Below, piece by piece: positions 1 through 27,451 of a stretch of DNA of 64,000 bases. How positions within the stretch are numbered: the first letter of the stretch is position 1; the number at the start of each line of letters is the position of its first letter. A program made the position numbers and the translations under genes. Source of the DNA: Engraulis encrasicolus (taxonomy: Eukaryota; Chordata; Actinopteri; Clupeiformes; Engraulidae); contig NC_085858.1 in assembly GCF_034702125.1 (NCBI RefSeq), positions 55,113,624 to 55,177,623 of the forward strand, in the 5' to 3' direction. Below the pieces are notes generated by a model, which saw only the letters and a list, made by a program, of their open reading frames with translations, was not told the DNA's origin and did no database searches.

Positions 1-305
1 CCTACAAGGGCATCCTGATTGGTAAGCATACATTTTAATGAGCTGCACAGACACAGAGAGTTTACAGGCCCAAATATAAAACAAACAAATCTGTTGGAAC
101 AGAATATGCACCAATTTTGCACATCACATAAAATCAAAAAACATTTCTGTTTTAAATATCCCTTTTAAAGTCCATCTAAATTAATGAATTAAGCATTCAC
201 ACATGGTCACTGGTCATAGCTTAAAAAGATTGCTCTTAAAAGAGCACGAAAAAATACAAATATTTCACTCCAACATGGAAAGTTGGACTTTGCAGCCTCC
301 CTTAC

Positions 306-398
306 CTGGCGATCATCTCCGGGGTGAGGTCAGTTTCCTGCTTGGTGATGGTGGTGCTGAAGGATGGGCCTTTGGTGATGAAGTACGACTTCACCGTC
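306..398 (-). CDS. farsa: farsa coding exon 5
   Basis: 93 bases. The first base completes the Val codon split from exon 4. Encodes [20 protein letters not shown] then [10 protein letters not shown], leaving at phase 2 (AG) before GTAAGG. An AG dinucleotide at 3-4, followed by GG at 1-2 on the minus strand, could be the start of exon 6 (R-G continuation), but two bases cannot prove it. Confidence 0.92.
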
Positions 399-3300
399 CT
401 AAACCAAAATGAAAGTTGTGGTTAATGATCTTAGGTTTTTTAATACTTTTCCTTTTTGGTCATCTATTGTGGCACACTGACAAGGTTGCCCATACCACAT
501 TCTTGTCAATGGTACAAATTAAACAAACATTTAGCAAAACCTTGACTTTGGCGAAACAACTATTATGGGTAGTATTTCACATCCCAAATGTGGAGAAACA
601 AGATCCTCCTGCCCTTCATCCCCACAACAAGGGGTGTAATACCAGCATGTGTGTCTGTCTACACGTGCCTGCGATCCATTCAGACCTCCTCACATTAATT
701 ACATTACATTACATTGTACTTAGCTGACGCTTTCATTTATTCAAAGCGACTTACAGCTATTATTTTTCAGGGTATTGGTTACAGTCCCTGGAGCAATGTG
801 GGGTGGTTCAAGGGCACTTCAGCCATGGATGGAGATATAGGGAGAGAGGTCAGGGGGATTCGAACCGGCAACCCCTAGATTGATAGACCAACTCTCTAAC
901 CACTAGGCCGCGGCTGCCCCATTAATGCATTAATCTTGGGCAACATGAGGACAGCAGAGAACTGTGCAATTTGAACAATTTAAGTTCTGTTGCTTTCTAT
1001 GGCCATAAATCTACAGAAAAGTCAGCCCAATGCCATCCTCAACAGCCCAATCCTGGCAACACTGATCACAACCAAGCAGGTTCCCGTAAAGCTTTGCCTG
1101 CTTGGAAGAGAGCCAGCTGGGCCACGTCTGTGCCAGGCACCCTGCATAAGCTTGAACTCTTCTATGAGGGTAAACATGGGTGATACTAGGGTGAGATGGG
1201 CGGAGGAATGGAAGAGAAGATTCTTTTTTATTTACACGAGTGTCCACATGCACCAGACAGCATTAAGCTTCTTTGGAGTACACAAACCAAATTAGTTTTT
1301 CAAAAAGTTACATGACATTGGAATCAGACCACTGTTCTCTGTTCCAAAAGCAGTGACACGTTGGAAGGACTTTTTGTCTTATCCTTTTCACCCTCCAAAC
1401 GTATTATATTGTCAAAGGAACTTGCTGGTTTGTTACTTGCTAAGTCATACAGAAAGTTACTTCAGAGTGTGAAGAGAACATTTAGACAGTTTCAATAACA
1501 ACTTCTCTAATCAAAATCTCCTTGCCTATATTTTGGAGCTGTAAACCCCTAAATTATGACAGGTTTTGGTCATATTTAACCCTTCCATTTGAGGTGACAA
1601 ATGTGAGGTGTTGGAAGTTTTTTTGTCTCACTCACTGCATTGCAAACCTGGTGAACTCCGATATACAACAAACACTGTTGACTACCTCCCCCTACTGACC
1701 AGATATCACAGTGCAGCACCTACTGAACGCAGATTACTTTGAACATGATCAAGTCATCACCTCAATGTTTATGAACATGTACCACAATCAGGGAAGTCTT
1801 TGCACAGCTAGTAAGATCTCATCCTTGCCTGTGCTGTACACCTGAAGCATGGAATTACACAGATCCCCAGTCACAACCAAGAGGAGCATGCTGGCACTCA
1901 CACTTCTGCCAGCAGTTTGCGTTTCTTCAGTTCGTTCTTCTCCTTCTCGTCCACCTCATCAGCAATGCCCTTCTGGATCTGCACCAGCTTCTCCTGGACC
2001 GAATCTTCTATGGTCTCCACCTGCCACACACACCACCATTCATTATCTATGCATTTGATTCTAAGTACACAGTGGCAGATTAGAGAAGATAACATTTATT
2101 AGTACCCAAAGGTATATTTGATTTGCAGTCAAGTGATCTTCAGTCCTACAAAACATTAAACATTTAAGACACACAAAACATTCAAGTTTCCACATCCAGG
2201 GCTCTTAATTAACTTTTTTCATCACCACCGAAAGGCACACAGGCAAGACGTATAAAGCATGTACCATTCTGAAGATCCGGGGGCCACCCTCATGAGCCTT
2301 GTCCACGCGGATCCATTTGTTGGACATGGCTTTGCTGAAGCCCACCTTCCCACTGGGCAGTTTCTGCAGACGACAAAAAAAAACAGGCACATTAGCCCAC
2401 ATTCTAGGGATACAGATACAGACTAGTATCTGACAAAAGTGGCAAGTTACAGTATAAATGGGGTTAGCATGTGAAATTGACAAGAAGACAATATCTGTAA
2501 AGCAAAAAAAAAGAAGGAAGGACAGGAGGAAAGAAAAAAACAAAACAACAAAAAAGAGCCTTTTGCAGTTGACAATTAAGTACAATTATTGTCAAATCAT
2601 AGGATGCTGTCCAGATATTGGATGCATGCCAGTAGGCTATTCAGTCGCTGTACTCAACTGCATTCATTATCACTTACTTACCATGAGTTCACTTTGAGGA
2701 AGACCATCATCGGGGATGGCTTTGAAGACGCGAGCTTCATGACTACCCTGCTCCACAGTCTCCTGTCCCTCGCCAGTGAGCTCCCAGTGCTTCGACGACC
2801 GCTGCTCGGCTGAGATTAACTGCAAATATTAGTTGGCAGAGACAAATTACGGGTAGGAATAACAACTGTGCATCTGAACACAGATTACAAGGCATCGATT
2901 ATTACCGGTACTGTACATAGGACTACAGTGGCCCTTCTTTGATTGATCACAAATATGGCTACAAAGTGGCTAAACAATAAATGAAATAGAATCTGGATAC
3001 ATTCTGGAATAGAGATTAGGGTTACATTTCGAGTTTTGTGCGTCTGCCATATCAACCAACGTGATATGATCCAATCGTGTTTTGGTAGGGATAAGCAGAT
3101 AAGCATTCTGTTCCATAATGGCTACGTCGTCGTATGAAAATACAAAGGGAAGACACTTGATATAATAACAGTGAAATAACAAGTGAAAACTGAACATTTA
3201 ACTGCAGCTTGGTTTATAACACAACTGTTTCTGTACAATATCGTAGGTTATTACAAAGATATTGCATCAGTTCGGGGACTGTGTGAATGGCTGGCTAACA

Positions 3301-3510
3301 GATGACAGAGAGCAATACTACTTCCGCTAGTAGGCAAGAGCACATTACTTCAGCAAAACTTACATCTCCCAGGGATTGGAGACTTTTGACCGCGCCGACA
3401 ATAACTTGGTGGTCCACCGAAAGATCACGGGCCACATCTTGGCTATCAACACCACTATCGGCGGACTCTAGCTTTTTCAGAAGCAATTCCGCGACACCGG
3501 CGTCTGCCAT
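306..3510 (-). CDS. farsa: Phenylalanyl-tRNA synthetase alpha subunit, 5' part (five exons, gene continues off the left edge)
   Basis: Cytosolic PheRS is an (alpha-beta)2 enzyme that charges tRNA-Phe with phenylalanine; this is the alpha chain. Exons in transcript order: 3364-3510, 2682-2819, 2265-2363, 1902-2020, 306-398. They join in frame (phases 0, 0, 0, 2) to about 198 residues, against about 508 for the vertebrate protein. The order of recognisable blocks matches vertebrate [77 protein letters not shown]-like then LTPEMIA. This part holds the N-terminal winged-helix-type tRNA-binding modules. The class II catalytic core (motifs 1-3) would lie left of position 1. The start is the first ATG, in a good context, matching the known MAD start. 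The ilf3 3' end lies about 0.75 kb upstream on the same strand. Confidence 0.95.
399..1901. other. farsa intron 4
   Basis: About 1.5 kb between exons 5 and 4. Apart from the repeat at 694-926 I see no coding exon or RNA gene in it. Confidence 0.75.
694..926. repeat. Dispersed teleost SINE/MITE-like repeat in farsa intron
   Basis: Begins with an ACATT microsatellite-like head, followed by the familiar fish block TAGCTGACGC...CAAAGCGACTTACA. It ends with a tRNA-like GGATTCGAACC box and GGCCGCGGCTGCCCC. ATTAAT flanks both sides (694-699 and 921-926), a plausible target-site duplication. A diverged relative occurs at about 44503-44683. Confidence 0.7.
1902..2020 (-). CDS. farsa: farsa coding exon 4
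   Basis: 119 bases, entering at phase 0 and leaving at phase 2 before GTGAGT. Encodes [14 protein letters not shown] and a charged run ending KKRKLLAE, which matches the basic-acidic linker of the human protein. Confidence 0.92.
2265..2363 (-). CDS. farsa: farsa coding exon 3
   Basis: 33 codons beginning [20 protein letters not shown], one of the most conserved blocks of FARSA. Acceptor is TCTGCAG. The donor GTACAT is weaker than the gene's others, but the frame continues perfectly into the next exon (FRM then VETIEDS). Confidence 0.92.
2682..2819 (-). CDS. farsa: farsa coding exon 2
   Basis: 46 codons, phase 0 at both ends. TTTGCAG acceptor above 2819 and GTAAGTAAG donor below 2682. Encodes [18 protein letters not shown] through [12 protein letters not shown], a close match to vertebrate FARSA. 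Confidence 0.93.
3364..3510 (-). CDS. farsa: farsa coding exon 1
   Basis: 49 codons from the initiator ATG (3508-3510) to a GTAAGT donor just below 3364, phase 0. Encodes the first helical part of the N-terminal domain, ending [12 protein letters not shown]. Confidence 0.93.
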
Positions 3511-3592
3511 GCTTTTAGCCTCTACGAGCTCGCAGACCGTCAGTGGGCCGGATGTGACATCACTTATTGTACGTATACCAGAGACGGTTTAA
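3511..3592 (-). promoter_or_regulatory. farsa: farsa 5' UTR / core promoter with ETS-CRE-like composite
   Basis: Immediately upstream of the farsa ATG. Plus-strand 3548-3562 reads CCGGATGTGACATCA, two mismatches from the housekeeping ETS/CRE composite CCGGAAGTGACGTCA. No TATA box is seen, as expected for a tRNA synthetase. The transcription start is not determined. Confidence 0.5.
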
Positions 3593-4339
3593 ATGCAGAA
3601 TAGAGAATCTTTGCGTGTACTCATCAAATAAGCCCTCATTGGAACTACAGTGTACCCAATGAAAATACTCTCTTTAGAACTATTGTAAATATCCCAGTAA
3701 TATAAATGTAATAAATAAAATAGTTGTCAATTTATACAGATCTGTAAAATGAGTCTGTTCTGGAGGTGTTCATAAACTGTGGTCTGAGTCAGTGATCATT
3801 TCAGAGTAAACTAAAAATGATGTTGTACAAGTGCCATGTTTTCCAGCATATTTTTGTTGGGTTATATCTATGGGCCAAGTGGTGGACTACATGGAGCATT
3901 ACTTCCATGACCATGTTGAGGGGCTCAAAAAAGTTTTTTTTTTTTTAAGAAAACACTGCATTTCCATCAACCAGAGTGATGTGATGTTCACTGACGTTCA
4001 TGTCCAATTAGTAATGTCCTACACCAGCACAGCTGGTAGTGTAACCAGAGATTCTTTAAGTATAGAGATATGCCAACATAATAGGTTTCTATGGGCACCT
4101 AACATGACCAGGTTCCGGTCTGCCTAAAGGGGCGTGTCATAATGCTCCTAGCATTGAATAGAACAGTCCTCAGGTCTACCTAGGTCTGCCTAAAGGGGGA
4201 TTTCCCCCCCAATAATAGAACCCAGAACCCAATGGAACCTCTCTCTCTCTCTACTCTCTCTGGTGTAACTGTACTACGGAACAGAAGTTCTTATTAAACC
4301 AGTTTCAAGGGATGGACAGACACCTCCATCAAAATAAAA
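3593..4339. other. Intergenic spacer between ilf3 3' end and farsa promoter
   Basis: No supported gene. The GGTCTGCCTAAAGGGG phrase occurs twice (about 4117-4133 and 4182-4198), with a short CT-rich stretch at 4240-4260. Confidence 0.6.
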
Positions 4340-5072
4340 TTTTATTTTATATAAATTCACATTCAATATTTGAGAAAACATCCCTCCCAAACACACCGAA
4401 TGCTACTATGGACCTGAAAATCAAACTGTCAGCTTTCACAACTATTGTTGAAATGATTTACTTGAGAAAGGAAAGAAATAAAATGTGCTAATAACATCAA
4501 GAAACTGATAAACGTGCAGATTAAATAATCTCAATGAGCCAAGGCTCACAATAGGGTAAAAAAAGTCCCAACCTAAAAAAAAAAAGATAAAAGGGGGAAA
4601 AAAACATGGAAATATGTTGCAATAAAACAGTGTGAGAGTGGGTACAAACACCATGGGAAGATTGTAAGGTTTGGCCCATTCAACAGGTTACTGACAGTCA
4701 GACATTATCAGCAAAGTTTCACATTACAAACAGGTCACACAACATGCATGTGGGTAAAGTGGTGTTCACTTTTCAGATGGGCAGTTCACAGGCTTGCACT
4801 GCACAGACTTTAAAAAATAATAAAAACAAAAGAATCATAAAAACGCAAGAGTTTCAACACAGAAAGACATTACAATTTTCACCTTCCAGAGACTTCTCTA
4901 TTTAGTTCATGACCCTTTGGGTAAACGATCTGAGCTCCACCATGATGTATTATATGAGCGTGGGGCATCAAGAGGAGGCTGCTACGTTTGCCACGGAGGG
5001 GTGTGTTAGAGATGAACGAGAACTAAAGAAGTGGGGGCACGTTAAGCTGGGGGCGTAGAGCAGAGAGTCAGT
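4340..5072 (-). other. ilf3: NF110-type 3' UTR of ilf3 with poly(A) signal
   Basis: From the NF110 stop to about 4330. AATAAA on the minus strand at 4341-4346 is the best poly(A) signal. No other coding content seen. Confidence 0.65.
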
Positions 5073-21562
<16,490 letters not shown>

Positions 21563-21568
<6 letters not shown>

Positions 21569-21659
21569 TGCAGTAAGGAGTACCCACGGGTATGGGGAAT
21601 GGCAGTGATGAATGCACGTTGGCAGGCGTTCTTTACTGCTTGAGGACGCTGGCTAAGAC
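21563..21659 (-). other. ilf3: ilf3 exon 2 (mostly 5' UTR, ends with a possible ATGATG start)
   Basis: Between a CTCAACAG acceptor and an ATG|GTAAAT donor. The exon ends exactly in ATGATG (21568-21563), which reads in frame across the junction into CCC CCA ATG CAG of the next exon (start [11 protein letters not shown]). The first ATG has G at -3. The alternative starts are 20945 (MQRPRSD) or the internal MRIFVNDD, which is where the human protein's conserved part begins. Confidence 0.6.
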
Positions 21660-23432
21660 CTGTTGAGAGATTCGACAGTGCTCCTTTTAATTATGGCAAA
21701 AGATGGTGAGGAGAACAACAGGGTGCAGCTGTCCGCACCACCACCACCAGAGATGCAGAGGACAGATTATAATGGGTCGAACAGCAGCACAGCATGCAAT
21801 CAATCAATACCATCACATCAGTAGCCATTGCAGTTTACTAATAAGGTCAATGACAGGGCTATAATTGTACATCATGAAAGCGTCATCATTTAAGTGTACT
21901 ATAGCCTAATTATAACTATGCCATTTTAGAAGCCATCGGTACTGTTTTCCTTGCAAATGATCAGTATGAAGCAGCCTGCTCCCCATCATTCATCAGCGGG
22001 ACAGAAAAGCGCTCCTCTGTCAGGAGGGATTTACTGAGTATCCCAGCGCACCCCCATCCAAAATAACACTGCGCCAATCGGAGCAACACACCAGCTATGC
22101 CTCAGATGTGCGTCACGAACTACCCCCCCCCCCCCCCCAACACCAATATATCTTTTTATTTGCATGCCACCAATGCATTTTAAACGATGTATTGTGCTAA
22201 ATTAAACGGAACGCTAAAGGCTACACCGACGAACTAGGGGACAAGCGCTGCTCTTCTTTGTCAGTGAGTTAAGCACAGCAGCCATTTGAGCCAAATTTCA
22301 ATCTCATTCAGTTAGAGCCGGTTCTAATTTGCAAACCTGTGTTACACTGTTACAGCAGTGGCGACCTCCCGGGTTTTATCAGACTACTCTAATCATCCCT
22401 AGAATAAATGTAAAGAAATAGGCCTTCGCGAAATTAATATTTTAAATCGGCCATTTACTTGCAAACATGGGATTATAATGATTCTTTTCACTGATGTTTG
22501 ATAGGAACATCTGTTTGGGATTCCTCCCTTTCTTGATCATGTAAATTTGATTTTAGCTTCCAATCGACGATTACACTGGCCTTCTCTGCTACAGGTTGTC
22601 AGCAACAAAACGTAGGCCTAGTTATTACAGAATGTTGAAGAGCTGCAAATAGACACGCACATTTTCCAAGCCACTGAAGCAGTCCATTCTCTGCTGATGG
22701 AGGAAGGACGAATGGATAACATGTAGTTCTAACCGAGAAGGGGTACATGGCATCCCCAAGCCGCCATTTCAACACACGCTACACACCTCGGCAGCGGTTT
22801 ATATGTCGGCAATAACGGGTATACACACCATCAACAATAATATAATTACACAAATAATCCGGTAATACTACATGACGTTTATTCGACATCAATCTTTCGA
22901 TATGTGGAAGCACCGTCAACTATCCGGTAACAATAAGGTTAGCTAGCAAATATTAGCTAGGCTTCCAGTCGTTAGCAGTCTACGTGTTGGGTGTATTAAA
23001 ATGGTCGTGGCAACGTTTACAGTTAGCGCCAGAGAACCCAGTGTTTGTAAACCACGCATCGCTGTTTTCACAAAACATCCGTAACATCCATGCAAAACCC
23101 ACCGTGCCTGATCCACTGCATCTAAGCAACTGAATAGTTACTCACTTTTACAAATACAGATATCGGACCGACTCTATCTGTTGAGCAGTGTGCTGACTTG
23201 GCTAGCAACAGCTAGCTTCAGTCGTCTGCATGGAGATTGGTACAGCCTGCTGAGGGCTGAAACAAAGGCTTTGCCTCTAGCTGCTAGACATGTAAACTAA
23301 GCATGTACATTTGCACAGGGGCCCGAAAACATGTAACGAAGCTTTCCCTTCATTTGAGGCATTGATTATTGTGTTTTAAAACTACCGCAACTTTACTGTA
23401 GCGTCAATGGGTTGATATTAACCTCGACTTAC
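21660..23432. other. ilf3 intron 1
   Basis: No exon supported. Contains a run of 16 C at 22123-22138, and GCTAGC-like palindromic words at about 22940-22960 and 23200-23215. Confidence 0.55.
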
Positions 23433-23490
23433 CAGCATCGACGACGGTCTTCAACGATAATAACCTCGTTGAATAAAACGGAGTCTGGGT
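23433..23490 (-). other. ilf3: ilf3 non-coding first exon (3' boundary defined, 5' end approximate)
   Basis: A strong donor CTG|GTAAGT (minus) ends the exon at 23433. The upstream limit is inferred from the promoter elements above it. The transcript would join this exon to 21659 or directly to 20951. Confidence 0.5.
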
Positions 23491-23640
23491 AGTCTGAGAC
23501 AGCTACTGCGATTGGCTGCATATACCATGTGACAGCAAGTGCACCAATCGCGTAAGACCTTTCGATTCCTTTCATCACCGGCAGCTTGACGCTCAGACAG
23601 GTGAAGTGTGTAGAACTGTATAATAGCTCTTGGTTGTAAT
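23491..23640 (-). promoter_or_regulatory. ilf3: ilf3 core promoter with CCAAT boxes
   Basis: On the minus strand CAGCCAATCGC (plus 23510-23520) is an NF-Y-type CCAAT box. A second CCAAT in the opposite orientation lies at about 23542-23546, with a CACATG/CATGTG E-box between them (about 23527). No TATA box is evident. Confidence 0.5.
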
Positions 23641-26409
23641 TTATTATACACACTCTATGCATAAACCTGATTAACCCTAATACATTATGACTATTTGCTG
23701 TATACTTTGTGGATTTTTCTCTTTTCCTTTTCCAGCCGTGTTGTGTTGGTCTATTTATTGTCACCGGATGTTTGACCATTCATTCAAAGCCTTCCAATGG
23801 TAGCCTAGTAGCCTAAGATCTCAGTAGTACTTTTACAGTATGTGTGCCTGCATTTTATTCAGAACAAGGCTACCCCAGTTGACCTTTTGTCAAATTAGCT
23901 GAAACATAGTTTGCAATAGACCTATAGCTTAGGCCTATTGGCTGTGAACCACTTGATGGCAAAATAAATTAGGCTACTGGGTAGGGCCTCTTAAGCCAAT
24001 CCATTAAGTTAGCCCACATTTAGCTGACAATTTAATCTAAAGGGACTTAAGTTATTACAGGATATATGGTTAGGCCACAGGAGATGGACCACCCACCTGG
24101 ATCACTAACGGCGCTGCAAAGAGACCTTGCTTGGGCCCCATGAAAGTTGACAGACTTAGCTATTAGTAATAGCCTTCAAAGGCCCTTTGTGAAGAAGAAC
24201 ATGTCATTTCAAATATATCAAAAAGCGTCTTCTGGTTTAAAATATATAAATTGAGCAAGCAGAATCAGATTTGCTATCGGTTAACTTTTATTCTACCCAT
24301 TTCCCTATCTCAGTTCCCATGTACCTCAGTCAGCAGTGCATGACTTGCTTACTTCAGTCATGGGTGAAGGCATGGGGTCCCATCCCGTCCCACCCGTTCC
24401 TACTAACCTGTAGCTAAGTGCCCCATTCATTACATTTTTGAGATTAGACCAACATTTGTAAACATGGAAACATCAAAATCATACCTGGCTGGAACACTTT
24501 CGAACAATGAAGACAACATCATTTCATTGATATTCATATGTCATTTTAAGACCTGACATAGCCTACTGTAAAAGAGTTTAGCCGAAAACATGAACACAAA
24601 ATCTTGATTTTATTTGATTATTTTGGTCGGCCATCGGCTCACTTTTTTGACTCTTGTCTGTGTAGGCATATTCTCCCATTGTTTGGCTAAGACACACTTC
24701 TGTAATTGACACCTCAATTTCCCCCTGGGATCAATAAAGTACTCTACTCTACTCTAATTATAAGAAGGAAACATAAAATCAAGTTGTTGAACTACCAGTG
24801 GGTCTTTTCAATGTTGTTCTGTAGAGTTGGTGGCCTCAGATATGACCATCTTTATATGAATTGTATGTAATTAAATGTACTAAAATAATACGACTAGAGT
24901 ACATTGTTTGTGTGCTTCCACATTTATTGTAGTCACCATTAATTTGGTTTGTCATGACATAAATGGAGTTCATCAGTAGGTGGCACTAGTGTATAGCACA
25001 CGGCTCTGGCACTGGTCAGTAGTGGCCAAGGTTAAGAACTTCATTCTTTTGTGTGGAGGAGAGGGCATGGGTTATATCAAAACCAAGAAACATAAAGACT
25101 ATCACATATGTTTTGTTCAAGGTGTACTAAAAATACTGCCCTACAAAGGCAAAGTGCCGTAACTACTATATATTTAGTCAAAATCGAAAATGGTCTTCAA
25201 TACACCATACTTAATCTTGTGACAAAGCCTTTGGGTCCAAATGTTCTAGAGATATTGCTATGTCAAATTTGCAGTAACTATAACATCCATCCTAATACCA
25301 AAGGCTTTGAAGGCATTTCCATCAGTTTCAATGTTGGTGTAGTTAGAACTACTGCTCTTTGTCTTTGAAGGGCAGAATACTGAACTGCTTTTTCGTGAAC
25401 CCATTATTACTAGATTAACGAACCTGAAAAAAATCAAGTAATTCTTCATCTTATCTGACGAGATAAGCTATAGTTGACTAACATTATGTGAATCCCCTTA
25501 TCTTATAGTAAGATACATTAATGTTAAACATAATACAATTATGTCTGCTGCTTCAGGCCTTGAGAATACGTAGGCCTACTTCTCATTTTGAAGAGACTTG
25601 CGTAGGTCTATACAATTTTCTGTCAGAAACTATTCAGTGAAGTGGTGTACTGGATTAAGCCACTTTAGGAGGAGACCGCGCTCCGTATGTTCGCTGCACA
25701 TTGCTGTAGAGATTGTGGAATAATTTACGAGGCCTAATGGTTTGGTCAAGAATATCTGTGAAAGACTGGCCTGCAGTCCCATAACAATAAACACCACTAG
25801 GCCATTTCCAAACAGTTCCCTTGGAGTTTAGTTTGAGACCTTTTTGTTTACTTTCTGTCGACCAGGTTTTGGAGTTGTATAGTCTGTGTGAAGTGTTTTT
25901 TTTATAATCTGTGGTCTTCATCAGACGAGTTCCAATGCGAATGAAAGTACAAAAGACAATACACTTGACATTCAATAGCTTTTACATCGAATAGCTTACT
26001 TTCAAGTCCTCCCACACAACTGGGAAAACAGTGTTTTACACAATAAATACACAAAACAGTAATCATATATCTCCACAAAAACATAGACTTCACTCTCTCA
26101 TTGTGGCCGACCAACATGAATCACCGATATGACACCCTGTCGAGACATTCACAGCTATCATGTTGAGTCGAAATACAAGGGAAAAAGAACAAAGAAATCA
26201 CTAAAGCCAAAATGATTACTGTCAAGTAATGAGTGATATGGACGTTGTGATGGGTTGACAAAGCCAGAACTGTTTTTTTTTTACTTCCATGACTGGAAAG
26301 CAGAGGCTCCATAATATATTATGTTCAATGCATCTTTTTTATCTTCAAAGCTTGAAATATGCTACATCATCTGTCGTCTCTAAACAAACAAACATTTTGC
26401 TGAGTTGTT
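23641..26409. other. Intergenic spacer, ilf3 promoter to ptger1 3' end
   Basis: No supported gene. A LINE/SINE-type 3' tail lies at about 24655-24757. The remainder is AT-rich unique-looking sequence. Confidence 0.6.
24655..24757 (+). repeat. Retroelement 3' tail
   Basis: Contains TTTCCCCCTGGGATCAATAA followed by AGTA and (CTACT)n, the well-known 3' end of a common fish retroposon. Confidence 0.65.
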
Positions 26410-26936
26410 GTCATTTTTATTTTTATTTTTCACCTGCTGTGCTCAGCTCTCTCTCTCTAACACACAAGCCCATTCAAAATCCTATTTCTTTCATGCTGTC
26501 TTGCTTACTTACTGGCCTAACAACTGTCTGTCATAAGCAGATGTGTCTTGAAGTCATTGCTATGGCTTTAAAATACATTCACATTAGCAAACGGACTCAC
26601 CTGGTGAGTCTGTTATAGGGGCAGTGGGCTCTTTTGAAATGCCACAGTCATCCTCAACATCTTAATATAACCACTATAACCACCCCACACGTATCATTAT
26701 TGTACGTATACACTCCACCCACCCCATGCCCAGGCCTGCCGACAGGGGAGGGACAAATGGATATATCGTCCCGGGCCCACGGACGGAAAGGAGGAGCCTG
26801 TGATTGGATCCCCATTACATTGCATTTACAGAGTGAGGGCCCTTTCTGTTCATTTTGCCTGGGGCCCAGCCGAAGCTGTCAGCAGCCCTGCACATGCCCA
26901 CACATTGCACCCCGCACCTACTCCCACCAAAAGTTT
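26410..26936 (-). other. ptger1: ptger1 3' UTR
   Basis: Overlapping AATAAA signals on the minus strand at 26416-26421 and 26422-26427. The part at about 26725-26900 resembles a dispersed GGGCCC-rich fish repeat (words CCTGGGGCCCAG, CAGCAGCCCTG). Confidence 0.5.
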
Positions 26937-27215
26937 TCAGATCCTGTTGACAGACTTCTTCTCGGAGCTCTGCAGCGAGCTGATCTCCCAGTGGCGGAAG
27001 GTGCTTCCTGCACGCAGGTTGACGCGTCCGCAGGTGCTGAGGCAGTAGATCTTGCGCAGCACGGCGCGGCGTAGCAGGATGTAGACCCAGGGGTCAAGCA
27101 CCTGATTGGTGGAGGCCAGCCGCACCCCCGTCAGCAGCAGCTGCTTGTAGTAGTCCACTTCCTGCTCGTCCCTGAAGCCCTGGTAGGAGCGCATCACCGA
27201 CATCAGGTCGAATAT
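26937..27215 (-). CDS. ptger1: ptger1 coding exon 2 (ECL3, TM7, C-tail)
   Basis: Starts after a CATTGCAG acceptor: IFDLMSVMRSYQGF, then LLLTGVRLASTNQVLDPWVY and a 40-residue tail ending SVNRI (stop 26937-26939). HWEISSLQSS parallels the human WEASSLRSS tail, supporting EP1 rather than another EP subtype. Confidence 0.95.
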   Translation of the reverse strand: MFDLMSVMRSYQGFRDEQEVDYYKQLLLTGVRLASTNQVLDPWVYILLRRAVLRKIYCLSTCGRVNLRAGSTFRHWEISSLQSSEKKSVNRI

Positions 27216-27370
27216 CTGCAATGGGTAGGGAAGGGAGGTAAACATTTTAAACCGCAAACACTGACCAAACCTCCATTAAAAAAATAAAAATTAAAAAATA
27301 TTGACATAAAAAGCAGCCACTATACTGTAGTATATAGTACAGAAGTAAGGATAAACTTAAACACATCACA

Positions 27371-27451
<81 letters not shown>

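Noticed and set aside
1..4. farsa exon 6 start
   Set aside because: An AG acceptor and phase-compatible GG are present, but two bases at the window edge cannot be called an exon.
840..920. Possible tRNA gene
   Set aside because: Only a B-box-like GGATTCGAACC; no cloverleaf. It is the tRNA-like part of a SINE.
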